Shown in pieces: positions 30,298-43,900 of a DNA stretch of 64,000 nt (the stretch's first letter is position 1; every line of letters starts with the position of its first letter). The notes under the pieces were generated by a model. That model made no database searches, had not been told where the DNA came from, and was given only the letters and a program-made list of their open reading frames with translations. Source of the stretch: Diaporthe sp. PMI_573 (taxonomy: Eukaryota > Ascomycota > Sordariomycetes > Diaporthales > Diaporthaceae). The stretch is taken from assembly GCA_021399435.1 (NCBI GenBank), contig JAJTUP010000031.1:744001-808000 (forward strand). Direction: 5' to 3'. A program made the translations under genes and the position numbers.

Positions 30298-33210
30298 GCC
30301 CTATTCCTTACTGACCTAATTGTTAATTGGGAGACTCTTAAAAGTACTAAAGGCTAGAGAACTGCTGGTACTTGTGAATGGATTAGATATAATAAAACCT
30401 ATAAATCTTGGCTTGATGGCGATGTGTAACCTCTTTAGATTTCTGGTGATCTGGGCAAGGGAAAGATAATGCTCTTAATCTTTCTAGCTGAAGAGCTTAA
30501 GAGGCTTACTCAAGAGACGGAAGATGTAAAGCTGCTGTTTTACTTTTATAGCTATTAAGACAAGAAGTATAACGGTGCTGTGGCTATTCTTAGGGGCCTA
30601 GTATACTAGCTGGTTATAAAGTGCTGGGATTTATTTCAGTATGTCTCGTCATATTTTGAAAGCCTGGAGAAAACTCAAAAAACGTTATTATCTATAGAAA
30701 TTCTCTGGATTGTACTAAGAAAGCTCCTGTAAGCCAACCTTGGCACGGTCTTTTGTATGCTTGATAGACTTGATAAATGTGACAAGGCGTCTATGAGACT
30801 ACTTGTTGCTAAATTTCGTGACTTCTTTTTGTTGGAGTGCTTGAAACGGCCTGGCGGAGGGTTTAAATTAGTAATTGTTAGCTGGAAGATTGCGGGGCTA
30901 GATGCCTTCTCCTAGGTGAAGCTTGATCCTGATAACAATAAATATATAAGCGGCGACATTTAATAGTTTATCTCCGCTAGTATTTAGGAACTAGAAAGGG
31001 TATAAGGGTTTGATAATATTTACGAGATAGTCGAGGCAACCCTTCTAAGTTGAGCCGACGGTACCTTTCTATAAGTTGGCTTTATTATAATCAACCTATC
31101 TATAAAAAAGACATATATCGAAATTATAAAGGCTTTAGATAGTCTTTTATGAGGACTGCCTGTAATTTATAGTTAAATGTTACCATAGACTAAAAGTAGT
31201 GAGCAGCTTATTATCTCTGAAATCTTGCGTTAGGTTATTATAGCTATTTGTCTTCTTATACTATAAGAACTAATGGTAGCTATCCCTATCTCGTCTACTT
31301 AATCTATTAGTAGTAACTAGGCCATTTATAATTATATTACTCTATGTAGGCTGATCCTTAAGATCCACGATCAGTACGTCAACCTTATCTACTAATTAAC
31401 CTAAGACTATTTACTGCGAGAGGACCTTGATAAAGACTCAATATTAGAAGAGTTTTGTATTAAAGTAGGGGAGGTATATTCTAAACTAGCAAGAGTATGC
31501 CTTGACTATATTGAGAAGAGCGACTTACACCACTAGTCTCTAGATATCAAGAAAACATCTGTTTAGCAGAAATCGCCATTATTAAACTATACAGTACTAT
31601 ACTAGCCGGAACATGTAAGGTATTTTTTTACATTTATAGACAAGGACTTTAGCCTTTTATGGCCTTTCTTCTAAAAGAAGTTTATTGTGTAGGACAACTG
31701 GTAGGAGACCTACTAAAATAATAAGGTACGGTAGGAAAGCTCTAACTTACCATTGCTATACATGGCTTGTTATTTCGGGATTGAGTCATTAGCTTGGAAG
31801 CTACTTTTAAAGAAGGCCTAGAACTTTAAGTTCTGCAAGCTTGTAGATAAGAAGGATGCAGTACTGCCCTGGGCTGCCAGGGGAGGGCATGAGGCAATCG
31901 TAAAGCTGCTGCTCGAGTATGGTGCTGATGTAAATGCGATAGATGAGCTTAGCAGGTTGGTACTAAGCAGGGCCGCTATAGGAGGGTACGAGACAATCGT
32001 GAAGCTGCTGCTCGAGTAGGGCGCTGATGTTAAGAGTGATAGGTTAGTATTAGGCTAGGCTACCAAGCAAGGATACAAGGTAATTATAAAGCTACTGCTT
32101 GAGCAGGGCATTAATATTAAGAGTAATAGGTTAGCACTATACATTACCGCTGAGCAAGGGCACAAGGTAATAGTAAAGCTGCTACTTGAGCAGGGTGTTG
32201 ATATAAATATAATAGATAAGCTCGGCAGGTCGGCACTAAGCAGTACTACTTTAGGAGGGTATGAGGTAATTATAAAGCTACTACTTAAATAAGGTATTAA
32301 TATTAAGAGTAATAGGTTAGTACTAGGCTAGGCTGCTAAGTAAGGGCACGAGGTGATTATAAAGCTACTATTCGAGCAGGGTACTAATATAAATATAATA
32401 AATAAGCTTGGTAGGTTGGTATTAAATAGCACTACTTTAGGAGGGTACGAGATAATTATAAAGCTGCTGCTTAAGTAGGGTACTGATATTAAGAGTAATA
32501 AGTCGGTACTATATAGTATTACTAGGTAAAGATATAAGGTAATAGTAAAGCTGCTGCTTAAGCAGGGTACTAATGTTAAGAGTGATAGGTTGGTACTAAG
32601 CAGCACTGCTAGGCAAGGGTATAATATAATTATAAAGCTGCTGCTTAAGTAGAGTGTTAATGTTAAGAGTAATAGGTTGGTATTAGGCTAGGCTGCTTAG
32701 GGAGGGCACGAGGTAATTGTAAAGCTACTGTTTAAGTAGGGTACTAATGTTAAGAATAATAGGTTGGTACTAGGCTAGGCTACTAAGCAAGGGCACGAGG
32801 TAATTATAAAGCTGCTGCTCGAGTAGGGTGCTGATATAAATATAATAGATAAGCTTGGTAGGTTGGTACTAAGTAGTGCTACTTTAGGAGGGCATAAAAT
32901 AATTATAAAGCTGCTACTTAAGCAGGGTACTAATATTAAGAGTAATAGGTCAGTACTATATAGTGCCGCCAGGCAAGGGTATAAGGTAATAGTAAAGCTA
33001 TTGCTTGAGTAGGGCGCTAATATAAATACGATGGATAAGCTTGGTAGGTTAGTACTAAGTAGCGCTGCTTTAGGAGGGTACAAGATAATTATAAAGCTAC
33101 TACTCAAGCAGGGTGCTAATATTAAGAGTAATAGGTTGGCACTAAGTAGTGCTGCTGGGTAAGGGTACGAAGTAATTGTAAAGCTGCTGAAATCTGCTAG
33201 TATATATTAA
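30298..33210 (+). pseudogene. NACHT-ankyrin NLR-type protein, RIP-inactivated
   Basis: One frame of about 970 codons runs from 30298 to TAA at 33208-33210, interrupted only by nonsense codons (nearly all TAG/TAA). Start: FLTDLIVNW and ETLKSTKG, the linker typically before NACHT. The P-loop is ISGDLGKGKIMLLIFL (30436-30480; family G-x-P-G-x-GKT, with the P and T changed). Walker B region: FCMLDRLDKCDKAS (family LDALDEC). Winged-helix and arm regions follow, then a hinge, and from about 31861 a long ankyrin array to the C-terminus. Fungal NLR proteins of this type sense non-self and trigger incompatibility or cell death. The N-terminal effector domain is absent, or lies in the separate, divergent PigL_N-type gene. 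Loss of the P-loop Thr and many stops make it non-functional. Confidence 0.75.
31861..33192 (+). repeat. Ankyrin repeat array, highly uniform units
   Basis: About 20 ankyrin units (HEAIVKLLLEYGADVNAID and variants), alternating between full 33-residue units (with ...DKLGRLVLS...) and shorter ones of about 29 residues (with ...KSNRLVLG...). Adjacent copies differ mainly by RIP-type transitions, so the DNA-level identity before RIP was very high. Uniform, high-identity repeats are typical of the recognition domains of fungal NLR proteins, where the repeats recombine and diversify. Six-frame ORFs on the minus strand at 32328-33107 are shadows of this array. Confidence 0.8.
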
Positions 33211-34860
33211 GATTCTCGAAAGATATTGTCTTCTAATTCTTTCTTTTTTTTCTTTTATAGTATACTATAGGAAGGGTCTGGGAGGCTATGTTGTTTTATA
33301 TCTATTAGCTAAATTCTAGTACTTTCGAGGTGTTTCGACTGTGTGTAACTACTAATATAACCTGCTATGTATGGTAAGTAAATTTATAAATTAATAATCA
33401 AGTCTCGTTGTATTAATTATGCTAATAGAGTGCCAGGTTCTTTATTATTAGAGGCGTTGTAGCTAGGTTGTTATGGCTAGGAAGTTATGTAGGGGAAGAG
33501 GAAGGACTTTAGTGTACTAGGCTAATAGTATCTCAAGATACAACCTAGTAGTTATACATAATGTACGGAATTATATTGGTGAGTTGGTGGCTAATGGGTG
33601 ATGATATTGTTAGTTTGCTAGTTAAGATTGTAAAGTAGAAGTTGGTGGCGGGATGTGGGTTAATTTTAAATAGATGTTGTTTGCTGTGTAATGCTTGTAA
33701 GCTACTAGTGGCTGCGAGTCGACGATGGCATTGGTTCCAACGGCTGTGCCTAGGCTTACCGTGTCAGCCCTATAGCTAAACAGAGTTATAAAAACACTAC
33801 TGTCTGGGACGCCTAAATAGCCCTTATATGTATCCTCGTTTTTATCGTAACGCTGTATACTCTATAGATTGCACTGACCTATATACTAACCTGCTGACAG
33901 TACTTTGTATAAGATATGCTACACTGTTGGTACCGATGCTCTGCGTCTAGCAGAGGTCGATGTAGGAGTATAAAAGGAATAGGTTAGTATTTGCTGATAA
34001 AACATAAGTAGGCTTGGCTTTGTTACTACTCTAGTACTGTCTTATAGAATTAGTCCATCTTTACCAATCCAAGAGCCGATAGATTGCTATACTATAGACT
34101 GATAGTGACTATTTGCTGCTGTTCTGGCTAGGTCTTGCTATCTCTAAGTTACCTGGTGCCTGCTGTAGGACCTAAAACTATGTATATAAATCGGCTGCCC
34201 CTCCCGCTGTTATTTCGAGTTATACCTACCCTTCCTATGCCGCGACCCGCCTCTGTGGATGTGGGTTGAGTATAGCTGGCTATAAAGGGGTAATACGCCC
34301 TCTTAGCTTAGCTATCTGCTTTCTGGGTCTTGGCCTTAGCTATGTAATTTCCTCCTAGTATAGCTGAGAATCTCGGGGATAGAACTGGTGGATAAGGATA
34401 AGGCTATAAGGGTCTTTCGGAGGTTGATCTCTGGTAAAGATAGAGTTGATTCTATAGGTGGTTTTAGATAGATTAGATAGATACCTTTAGGCTTGTATCG
34501 CTTGTTACCCTTGGAGGGAAACGACTAAGGCTTTGGGTATATAGATGTATAGCAGGTCCTGGATTGCTGTCCTTTACCTAGAGGTTATAGCTTTGGTGGC
34601 GCTAACCAGGTCTGCTACCATGGTGTTAGACTGATAAGTACTGAAGGTCTTGTCTGAAGTATATTTGGCGTGAGTGCTGACAGGATGTTTCTATGTGTGG
34701 TAATTGTGATGAGCGATGTATTGAAGATGAGTAGTTGTTATTATCGCCGGGGTTCTGTGCTGTCGTGTTCCGGCCTGATTCGCTGCTGATTTGTGACCTG
34801 TGCGAATAATGGGCGCATATCTAATAAAGAGCGCTAAGGCTGTATCCTCTGACGTCTAGG
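33211..34860. other. AT-rich spacer, nothing identified
   Basis: No ORF longer than about 60 codons and no repeat ends. A few protein-like snatches appear on both strands between 33700 and 34600 (TAG-interrupted), too weak to call. Confidence 0.4.
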
Positions 34861-35620
34861 GAATGGGCCTACGCCCCGACCCCCGTTCGTCATCCCCGCA
34901 TCGCCACCTGTGCCAATCCTCAATCCACTTCGCCAGTCACGATACGCGTCCGACCGAGTCCGGTGGGACCCTGACGCTGTAGAGTGGTTGATTGGTGCCG
35001 CACCATGCATCTGCCATAACTGACTGAACTCTGCTGTTGCGCGTACCTGTCTGCCGCAGTGACTTGTCCTGCATGCGCTTGGCGAGAACCAGACACTTGA
35101 GAGCTAGACACTCGATCTAGGAACGCAAAGGGTGGGGGTTGCAAGGCGTGTTCGCAGACAGGACGCAAGCAGGCTCGGCTCCGCCACCACGCCTAGCACT
35201 GTTCTAGTGCGTCTTCGCCGATCAAGATCCAATGGATTGTTATTGCTCGATAGCGCCGTTCGCTGCTGTCCCGTAGATTTGCCATCATTCGCCTCATCCG
35301 CAGCCTGCAGTGGTGTCCTGGCAGAACTAGAACCATGTGCGCGAATCAGCGCCAACACTCTCTTCCCGGAGCCATTCCACCGCCTTTCTACGCTGCCAAT
35401 ACATGACATGGAAGGACCAATGCTGCTGACGAGAGTGCTGGAGCAGTCCTGTGACCATATTGGTTACTGTTCAGATACGAGAGAACAGGGCCGTCTGTGC
35501 TCGCTGTCATGTTCTCAGCTAGGCTAGGATGGGGCTGTGTCGCGATGGAATTAGTTGCAAGCGCCGCTGGCTGCTGATTGGACATGATGTGCAAGACTGG
35601 CATTTTGTTCAAGTCTGTTT
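34861..35620. other. GC-rich island without RIP, coding status unresolved
   Basis: A sharp rise in GC. Long ORFs coexist on both strands: 131 codons on plus (35132-35527) and overlapping 101, 74 and 82-codon ORFs on minus (35104-35409, 35388-35612, 34920-35168). This is expected by chance in GC-rich DNA. The minus ORF at 35388-35612 starts with a Gln/Ala/Ser-rich, regulator-like N-terminus and could be a first exon, but I find no splice site joining it to the next. No domain is recognisable. Confidence 0.3.
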
Positions 35621-36846
35621 AAGATGGTTGGTCTACCAGGAGCGATATATATCCTCCTTGTGTGTGGCTCTGGACCTGGTCTAATTTCCGTAGTACGTGC
35701 TGCTTTGGGGTTGGGACTCGAAATAGACTCCTCTGAGCTATGGTTGGCCGAAGCGCTGTCAGCATATAACTACCGTAATCTCTATCTGGCCCTTTTTAGC
35801 TCTCTTCCTAGTCTCTTTCTTGAAAGCCAGCCTGTTTGATTGGGGCTGGTTGAGCATTGAGACATTGGGACTGTCCACGATTTGCAGTGAATAGAAGATT
35901 GGTTCATGCAAGTAGAAGATATTGGCCGTGGCTACAGAGCTTGGTTTAATGTTTATAGCTTGTTTTTAAGAATTATCTTGTGATTGGTAATTGTTTGAGG
36001 TGTTTAATATGCCTCAGAGCACAAACTTTACCTGAGAATAGACCTTTTCCTATAAAGTCTAAATCATATCTTCTACTATGGTGCCTTGACTTCTACGCTT
36101 TATTATAGGTAGTTGGTCCAATACAGAAGCCTAAAGTATCTCCTTGTCAGATGCTGATGATCTAGATACCGATGATCTGATCTACCTCGGCGTTATATTG
36201 AAACAGTAGCAGTTGGAAGCTAGTTACGAGTACTGACGTGCGAAACCTACTAGTGGGGGGCACTCTGTAGTTTACGGCGCCTTGACAACTAATTCTTTCT
36301 CCCCAGGCTGATTTAAACGGAACAGCAGCATGTGGCACGATCTAGCCCCGACTACATACGGTAGAATAAGCGAATATATATACACACATGGTGTAGGAAC
36401 AGTGATGTGGCGTGCCTATGCGACTACCCAGATTTAGAGGTGCAGGGTCTATGGACTAGACTAGCCTTATCGATAGGGTTGTCGATGAGATTGCCGGGCC
36501 GTGGCTAGATGTTAGCCAGCTGCAAGCTGCGCACGGGTTATAGCTAGTTAGCCTATAGCCAGACGGGGCGTAGGCTATACCCTCCCCTCTACACTGTAAA
36601 TCTCTAAATATACAAGAGTTAACTACTATAAACGTTACCTTATAACCCATATGGAAAAGCTAACTAATACATAGACTTATTTTTAAGCATAAGAATTAAT
36701 TTTTCTAAGGTAAAAATTTTAAATTAATGCTTAAAGACTCTATCTTATTATCTTAATTATTTAAATTAATATAATATAAATGTTAATATAATAGTATAAG
36801 GGGCTTCTACCTTACTTAAAAACTGCTTAACCCCTTTTATTCTTAT
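35621..36846. other. Spacer before the copia element
   Basis: Mixed, then strongly AT-rich from 36660. A protein-like plus-strand stretch (SDADDLDTDDLIYLGVILKQ) lies near 36150-36220 and is TAG-interrupted. I cannot define a gene. The CTTAT target duplication of the copia element is 36842-36846. Confidence 0.35.
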
Positions 36847-37178
36847 TGTTGGTTGGGCACGTAAACGAGTAATTACTCGAAGGGGTTACCGAAGTAGCTA
36901 CTTGATAGCTTCAATTCGGTGGGTCTGTCTGGTGTGTCTTGTATGCTTCTGGCTAACCCCTTCGTGGGTGGCGAAGCACCCAAGTAGGGTGCAGCCAGAA
37001 GGCTGACTAATCTACGGTATGCACAGGCCAGCAGTCGGTCTAAGCATCCTTGCTATTAATTAGCTACCTGGGATGACTAAGCAGCCATCCACAGCCGGCC
37101 AGCCAGAAGTAGCCAGCTACAGCGGTCTGCTTTGGACTGACGCCTTCGGCCATCGCTATTGCTACCACCCATTCCACA
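36847..37178 (-). repeat. 3' LTR of the copia element
   Basis: 332 bp; TGTTGGTTGGGCACG at one edge and CCACCCATTCCACA at the other. Less mutated than the 5' copy. A 69-codon plus ORF across its edge is not a gene. Confidence 0.85.
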
Positions 37179-37289
37179 CTAGTAGTTTTCTACTTTTAGC
37201 TAATTCCTCCAAAAACACGGTTTCCTCCATATCATATATATCCAGTCACGTAATCTATCCCGTGCTTCATCACGTACTTTAGTCCACGT

Positions 37290-40200
37290 ATCCCTCTACC
37301 CGAATGATCACCTCATTAGTATTAATAAAGTATTCCAAAGCCTTGTTTAGTGATGCCTTTGTCATAACATCCACAAGGTTATCATTACTGTTTATCTATC
37401 ATACCTCATCGATTTCCCGTCATTCATATACCTAATAAAGGGACATGATGTTAATCATAAGTCTCTTCTCCTTAGTAGTTCCCAGCTTTACCAAATACTC
37501 ATAGAGTGAATAGGAATCCATATAGATCACTAGAGGTATCTAATCAATACCTAATTAGTCAGTGATTAGCTTTAAAGTCAATAAAAGAACGATTCCCATA
37601 TCAAAGCCGTTAGTCATTCCATAAATCTCGGAAGCAAGAATACTTTAAGTAACTCTCTTATACTTCGTGGAAGACTAGTATACAACGTTTCCTTAGAGCT
37701 TATACTATAACGTTATACCATCCACTTCCTTGTTAACAAGGACTATTACAAAGCTGATTTAAGAGCTAAGGTCTTGGTTATTAGTAAAAGAACTATTAAC
37801 AAAGACCATTAGTTTAGTAGTCTTCAAGTTAACTATAACATATTATAATCCTCTTAACAGATTCTTTATTTACTATTCTAAGTATTTATTTAACTTAGTA
37901 TAATCATCTTCATCAAATATTTAGGCTTAGGTAGCAACTAATAGGTTAAATAAAGCCTCAGGTTAACAAATCAAGGCAAGATAAGCACCACGAGCACGTT
38001 ACTTGAGATACTTCTAAGCAAAGTCATGTAACTTTGGATTAATCATCATAATCTTCTTACCTTAACCCTTCTACTAAAGGTAAATAGTACCTTCCAGGGT
38101 TATTATTAGCTTGTTATTATTAAAGTCGAGCGTCTTCTCTAGTAATAGCTTCTCCTTTAGCTTACATTATAGCTCTACCTTAACAATCTTCTCATCCTTA
38201 AAAGCCGAGAACTTTAGTATATCTAGTAATAGAGTATTATCTATCTATATACCCATAATAGTAAATTCGTTCTTTCTACTAGTAGATACCAGAAGACATA
38301 GATCAAATATCAAGGTTTATATCCATAGTTATTCATAGTAATAGCAATAATAAGTAGTCTACTAATAAACTCTAGCTTTAATAATTCCATAAAGAGGCTT
38401 TACCACCCTTATAATCATGCTAGCTAGATACTAGGCCTGTATTTTAGAAGGGAGCTAGGCTAGAATCTCACGAAATAGCTCTGACTTTAATTATAGATAT
38501 ACCTACATTATATCACGTAGTTCAACGCTAGCATCAATAGACTTAATCAGACTAGGTACTATAGCAACGAGAAGTTATTAACTAGCCCATTAAATCATAG
38601 GCAACTATATAAGGATATTCCTCTTATCCTTATCGCTATGCCCCTGAATAATCAAGCAAGACTTCTCATAAGGGACTTCAGTCTTCCCCTTTATCTCCCA
38701 TACCATTCAAGAGTTAAACAGCCAAAGGGCGCTATAAACCTTCAAGTCAAATCATTCAAATCAAAAGACACCTTAAGTAACAAGATCATCAATCTCCTTA
38801 GCATCCAATACTTCAAATAGTTCACTAGCAGCCATAATTACGCCATCCTAACGAAGTTTTAATAATAGGGCATAGTTATCCTTTTCCTTCTAAGTAAGGA
38901 AGGTCGTAGATAGCTTTAGCTTATTCTTAGATCTAAGAGGTCAGCCTCTCCTTCATAGCAAGGCCAGGGTACCAGCACAGTCCAAAGCAGGTAACAGACC
39001 TACTTTAGGCCAGCCAGTCTCCAGAATAGATAATGAATCTATTCCAGGCCCGCTACTATCTAAAGCAGGTAACAGACTAGTGTCTAGTCTATTACCTAAC
39101 GAGAACTTAGGTAAGAGGTTCTCGTCATTCCAAAAGTATTCTTAGATAATAGTTAACCTAAACTTTATAAGTCTATTCAGCAGGTTAAGGGTCATGTCGT
39201 ACCCATTAACTACCATTAGCTTATACAGACCCTACTAGCCATCCTTTTCTCGCTATACAAGCATCTCTAACTATAGTAGCGTATTCAGCACGCTAGTAGT
39301 GTCTAGGCTATTCTAGGTACTAAGAGCTCTAGTAATCTGCTTCTTGGCATAGTACTTCTAGAGATCTCACATCACCTTAGTAATTACCTCAATATACTTG
39401 AGCATCAACAACATAGGTAGCAAATCCATATTTACTCATGGAAAAGTACTAAAGACGAGTAGAGTAGGTACCAGCCCATCTAGGCTAGCGGTATCATTCA
39501 CAGCCTTTATTACTATTTAAAGGATAGTATCCTCTAAAAAGATTCCTCTCAATTCTATATAAAGGATCTCAAACGCTCATCAAAGTAGTCCATAATAGCA
39601 TTCGATTTTACCCACAGACTAGTAGGCTTCTATTAGGACCTATTTATATATAATCCCCATGATCTTTACCTCGTTCTAGAATTCAACTAAAGCAAAGTTA
39701 GTACTAGCATCATGAGTAAGACAATCAGGAGGACCTAGGTATGTATCCATCTAGACTATTCAAAGGGCTTCCTAGGTATCTTTTATAAACATTAATACTA
39801 GAAACTTTCCAGCTTAAAAAGACATTCCAGAGTCTACAACGTATAGCACCAGCTTACTATTAAGGTACATAATATTAACGATAATCTTATAGTTAAAGTC
39901 ATAATCATCCCTTAGGTTAAACTTAAACCTTCTTAGGGTAGCACCCTTCAGCTAGTAGTAGTAACAAAATTTACTAATAACCTCAAGTATAGCAAGGTCA
40001 GGGTCATGACTAACATCCTTAAGTAAACAATAAAGATAATCAACTACTAGGTAACTAAATCATTAATAAAGTCATCAAAGTTCGTTCTCTATAAAGAACA
40101 TGCCTACCTCGTAGCTTCCCAGAAAGAACCATGGATAACCCTACTTCCAGGTCACTAGAATAGTCACATCCAGGCCCAAATTCCATAATAACACCAATTC

Positions 40201-42840
40201 ATCAGTAGTATTACGGAAATAGACCCCTAGCTTATCCATATCTTAAACACACATCAGGAATGGGGTCAGAGCCTCCACGATATAGAAGGTAATAGGCCCT
40301 ATAGTCATCTTCATAGTCATCGTACTAATTAAGGTAAGACGGGATCCCTTTCTAAACTTAACAACAGCCTCGCTAGCACGGCCAGCATCCATAATAACAG
40401 AGGGGTTCTCTCGATTCAGAGCCAAGTATTATTCACAACTAACAATCAAGAATTATATAGTACCAGTATCAGGGATAATACCTTGAAATTTATTACAAGA
40501 ATATCTTCCTTCTAGTATGAATTAACTTACTAGGACAACAGTATCGTTAGTCTCATTAACATCATTAGGGCCAAGCAAGTATAGAAACAAAGTATTAGCA
40601 AGGAGCTATTAAGCTTCCTCATAACTATTCAGGTCATCCTCATACTCATTACAAGCATCTTCCAAAGCAACATCAAGTCCTTCAAAGTCAGTAAAAAAAG
40701 AAGCAAATTTAACATCAGACATCAAACACCCCTTAATTTCACAAATTAAGAGATACTACTTATATACCTTCTAATGTTCTTTAAAGGTATGGTTTAAAGA
40801 CTAGCATCCTTCTTTATTACACATAAAGCAGTGTTTTTAATAATAGCCACGGTAGTGGTCATCACCTTAGCAGCAGCCATTACCACGACAGTAGTCATCA
40901 CTACAGTAGTAGTTATTACCACAGAAGCCGTCATAGCCAAATCATGTTTAGAAGCCTAATCCACGACCTTGTTACTAATTATTTATATACTAATGATCAA
41001 GATAGTATGTCTCGTCATCTATACTAATCTCATCTTCCTAAAGGAATCGTTAAGGTGTTGTGTGGTTAATACTCAGCTCAAGTAACGATTATAGATCCTA
41101 AAAAAGACATTCACATAATACCCGTAGCATAAAGAATACATATTCGAATTCAGGCACTCTAGAGCAGGCACGTAGCACTATTATACAAAGCATCTCGTCA
41201 CCCTAGTACTCAGGGCCAAGTACTCACTAACATAGTTACAATTTATTAAGAAGTAGTACCAAAACATTACAAGGGCTCTTATTAATGTTATCTTTATCTT
41301 AGCAAAGGGTCTCAAACATTACTATCATCTAATCATTATAGTACTACTAGTAATTAGTATCAGTATCAAAGTATTATTTAAGTCTTCCATAGGCTTCCGA
41401 GAATTCCATACTCAGGCTAATATAGGTAATCCAGTACAGCTTAGCACAGTCAGTAAGAATCAAGGGAAGAATCACGTAGAATTATAGTAAAGTAATGTTA
41501 CAAGACCAGGCAATAGAAAACATAATACAGACCTTATTATCAAGAAAGTCATAAGCATCTCTAGTCCATTTCAACCTTTAATCCCAAGCCTTAGAAAAGG
41601 ACGTGATCTTATCAAGCTCGAGATCAGTATACCCTTAGTATCTTAAAGGGAGTATATAGTACAGATCTTCTAGATCCAGGGGCATAAGGGATAGTCTCAG
41701 GGTTCTAGCAGGATACAATACACCAGGAAACATCTAATCAGGCTACTCATATCACCAGGTATTAGCTTACTAGTCTAGCAGCCAAGCAGTATCTTGCCAT
41801 TCCTATAACCATGACGTTTCTCATAACCATTACTAGTCTAACAAGAACTTTACTAGTAGCTATTAGACTTATCATAAAGCCTACACGATATTCCACCATA
41901 ACTCTAATATAGTACTAGTCACCTAACCTAGTTAAAATATAAGTCTTACTAGCTAAGGTATACGACTTAGTAGTTATAATAGTAGTTAAGGGACAACGTT
42001 CTCCTCTTTAGTCTTCATAACAACCTCGTCGTTATTAGCAATCTCTACTACAGAATCTAGTACAGGATCCAGTATAGGATCTAGCACGGGATCTAGAAGT
42101 CGAATCAGGCCATCATAAGTCTAAGCCTTAGTCTTTCTAGCTCTCATAAAGGTACTATAAAAGCATAACTAAGGATAAATAGTATATACTAGAAGCTCTT
42201 TAGTTAGCTAGGTAGGGTATTCCTTATAGGTCAAGAAGGTATTGATTTATAGTCCGATTTATCTTCCCTATAAACCAAGGTAGACACCTTGCTAACAAGC
42301 AAGGTTTTAGAGTTCTTTCTTCTAGCTAATAGTAGCCTTACTAACCATCTCAGTAGTCTACTCTTTAAAGTAGGACTAGGTATCAAGTAGGAAGCCATTA
42401 TTAACATATTATGTTTAACATATCCTCTCCATTACCTCAAAGATGTATATAGAGGCCCATTTCTCATCAACCTTCTCAGCATCAACCAGTATCTCCATCA
42501 ATAGTAGATTAACCTTTTCCTAGTTAGCTTTTATAACTAAATAATACCAGCTTGCGATACTATCTACCTTCATTTCCTCCTTAATAGTCATTCCTTAGTA
42601 TTTACTCACTACTAGGCTCTTAGTAGAAGAGTTAGTAGCAACAACCAGCATGTCCTCTTCCACCATTATAATCAAAAAACTATTAATATAGTTATCATAG
42701 AGGGTATCAGAACTCTTCTAGCTACAACTTCTAACCAGTATAAGTACACTATTTACCCATAGGTAGTAGTCTTCGGTAAATGGAAGTATTACTATGCAGT
42801 CTTATATATAGAGTTTTCCTCTTTTCTTATTCTTAACATT
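37290..42840 (-). pseudogene. copia gag-pol polyprotein, RIP-degraded
   Basis: Minus strand, 5' to 3'. Gag is decayed from about 42840. A zinc knuckle near 40800-40850 reads HCFMCNKEGC, of the C-x2-C-x4-C/H type found in fungal copia gag, preceded by a Gly/Asp/Tyr-rich stretch (40860-40960). The protease/linker region includes the longest surviving ORF (40243-40425) with SVIMDAGRASEAVVKF, corresponding to the copia segment after the D-S/T-G protease. The integrase region carries VDSGMSFQAGKFL and MDTYLGPPDCLTHDASTNF. At the 3' end, about 37300, NDNLVDVMTKASLNKALEYF matches the copia RNase H tail (D-N-x-A-D-x-x-T-K). Broken throughout by TAG/TAA. Confidence 0.7.
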
Positions 42841-43900
42841 AAAAAAACAGCAAAAACGAAGTAGTAGGAGAGAAAACAAAACACATAGACAGCAGGGACG
42901 AAGCACAAAGACCGCAAATAAAATACATACAGCAGCAACCTTCGCTATTTATACACGAGAAAGTAGACTGAAGGGAAGGTGCGAGAGAAGGTATAAAATT
43001 ATCATAGAGAAGGGTAATCATAATAATTCAAGTATAGATAACGATGGTGAGAGAGAGAGAGAGGGTAAGTAATGATGGGAAAGGGTAAGTAATGGTTTAA
43101 AGGGTATAAATAGTAATAGTTTCAATCAAAAGTGACGAAAAAATAACATAAAAGCACGTTATAGCACGTTCTTTAACATAGGAAAGCACTCTAAAGACTT
43201 ACCTACAACTATTCAGCAATAGTTAAGTATAGTAGACCATTTAGCAATAGTTGATTTATAGGTAACTATTCACGATATTCAAGTATAGGGCACTAATAGG
43301 TTGCTATACATATAGTACAGGGCTTTAAAGGAATGTACTATTTACAAGACCAAGTAAATGGCTTATACAGCGTTTAGGTGGTGACCATTCAAATTTTCTT
43401 AGCTAGCCCCCCTTATAGTTATAGTTACCATACATACCACGGCAACGTTTATAAGGGGTAGGGCAATTAGTTAAGTGGTTAGTAGAGGGTTCTTTTAGCC
43501 TCGAAAAGAGTGTTTCTAAGGGCTTTTTATCGATTTACACATTTGCTTAGTTAGATTCTTAGTAGTTCAAATAAGTAGTATAGCCTTAAAACAGTACTTT
43601 CAAGGGCTTTCATCAATATAATCATCATAGTAGGTATTCATGATAATCTTGACAGTATTTTCTTGTATAATGGAGTATACTAATAGGTCCCAAATCCTTC
43701 CTTCACCAGGAGGAATCAGGTTATCCAAGGGCTAATCATCACTAGTTAGTAAGGAGTACGTTAAACGTTAGTATGCTAATCTAATGATGATTTTAGCACA
43801 GATGTCGTCACTTAAAATAGCTCAAAAACCATAATGATAGCGACAGCAATCTGTCTCTTCCTTCCTTTCTATCAGGGATTACCAAGCAATCACTAATCAG

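Noticed and set aside
32328..33107. Ser/Leu-rich minus-strand ORFs
   Set aside because: Antisense of the ankyrin array; repeats propagate open frames on the opposite strand.
35132..35527. 131-codon plus-strand ORF
   Set aside because: Competes with overlapping ORFs on the other strand in GC-rich DNA, starts without support and has no recognisable domain.
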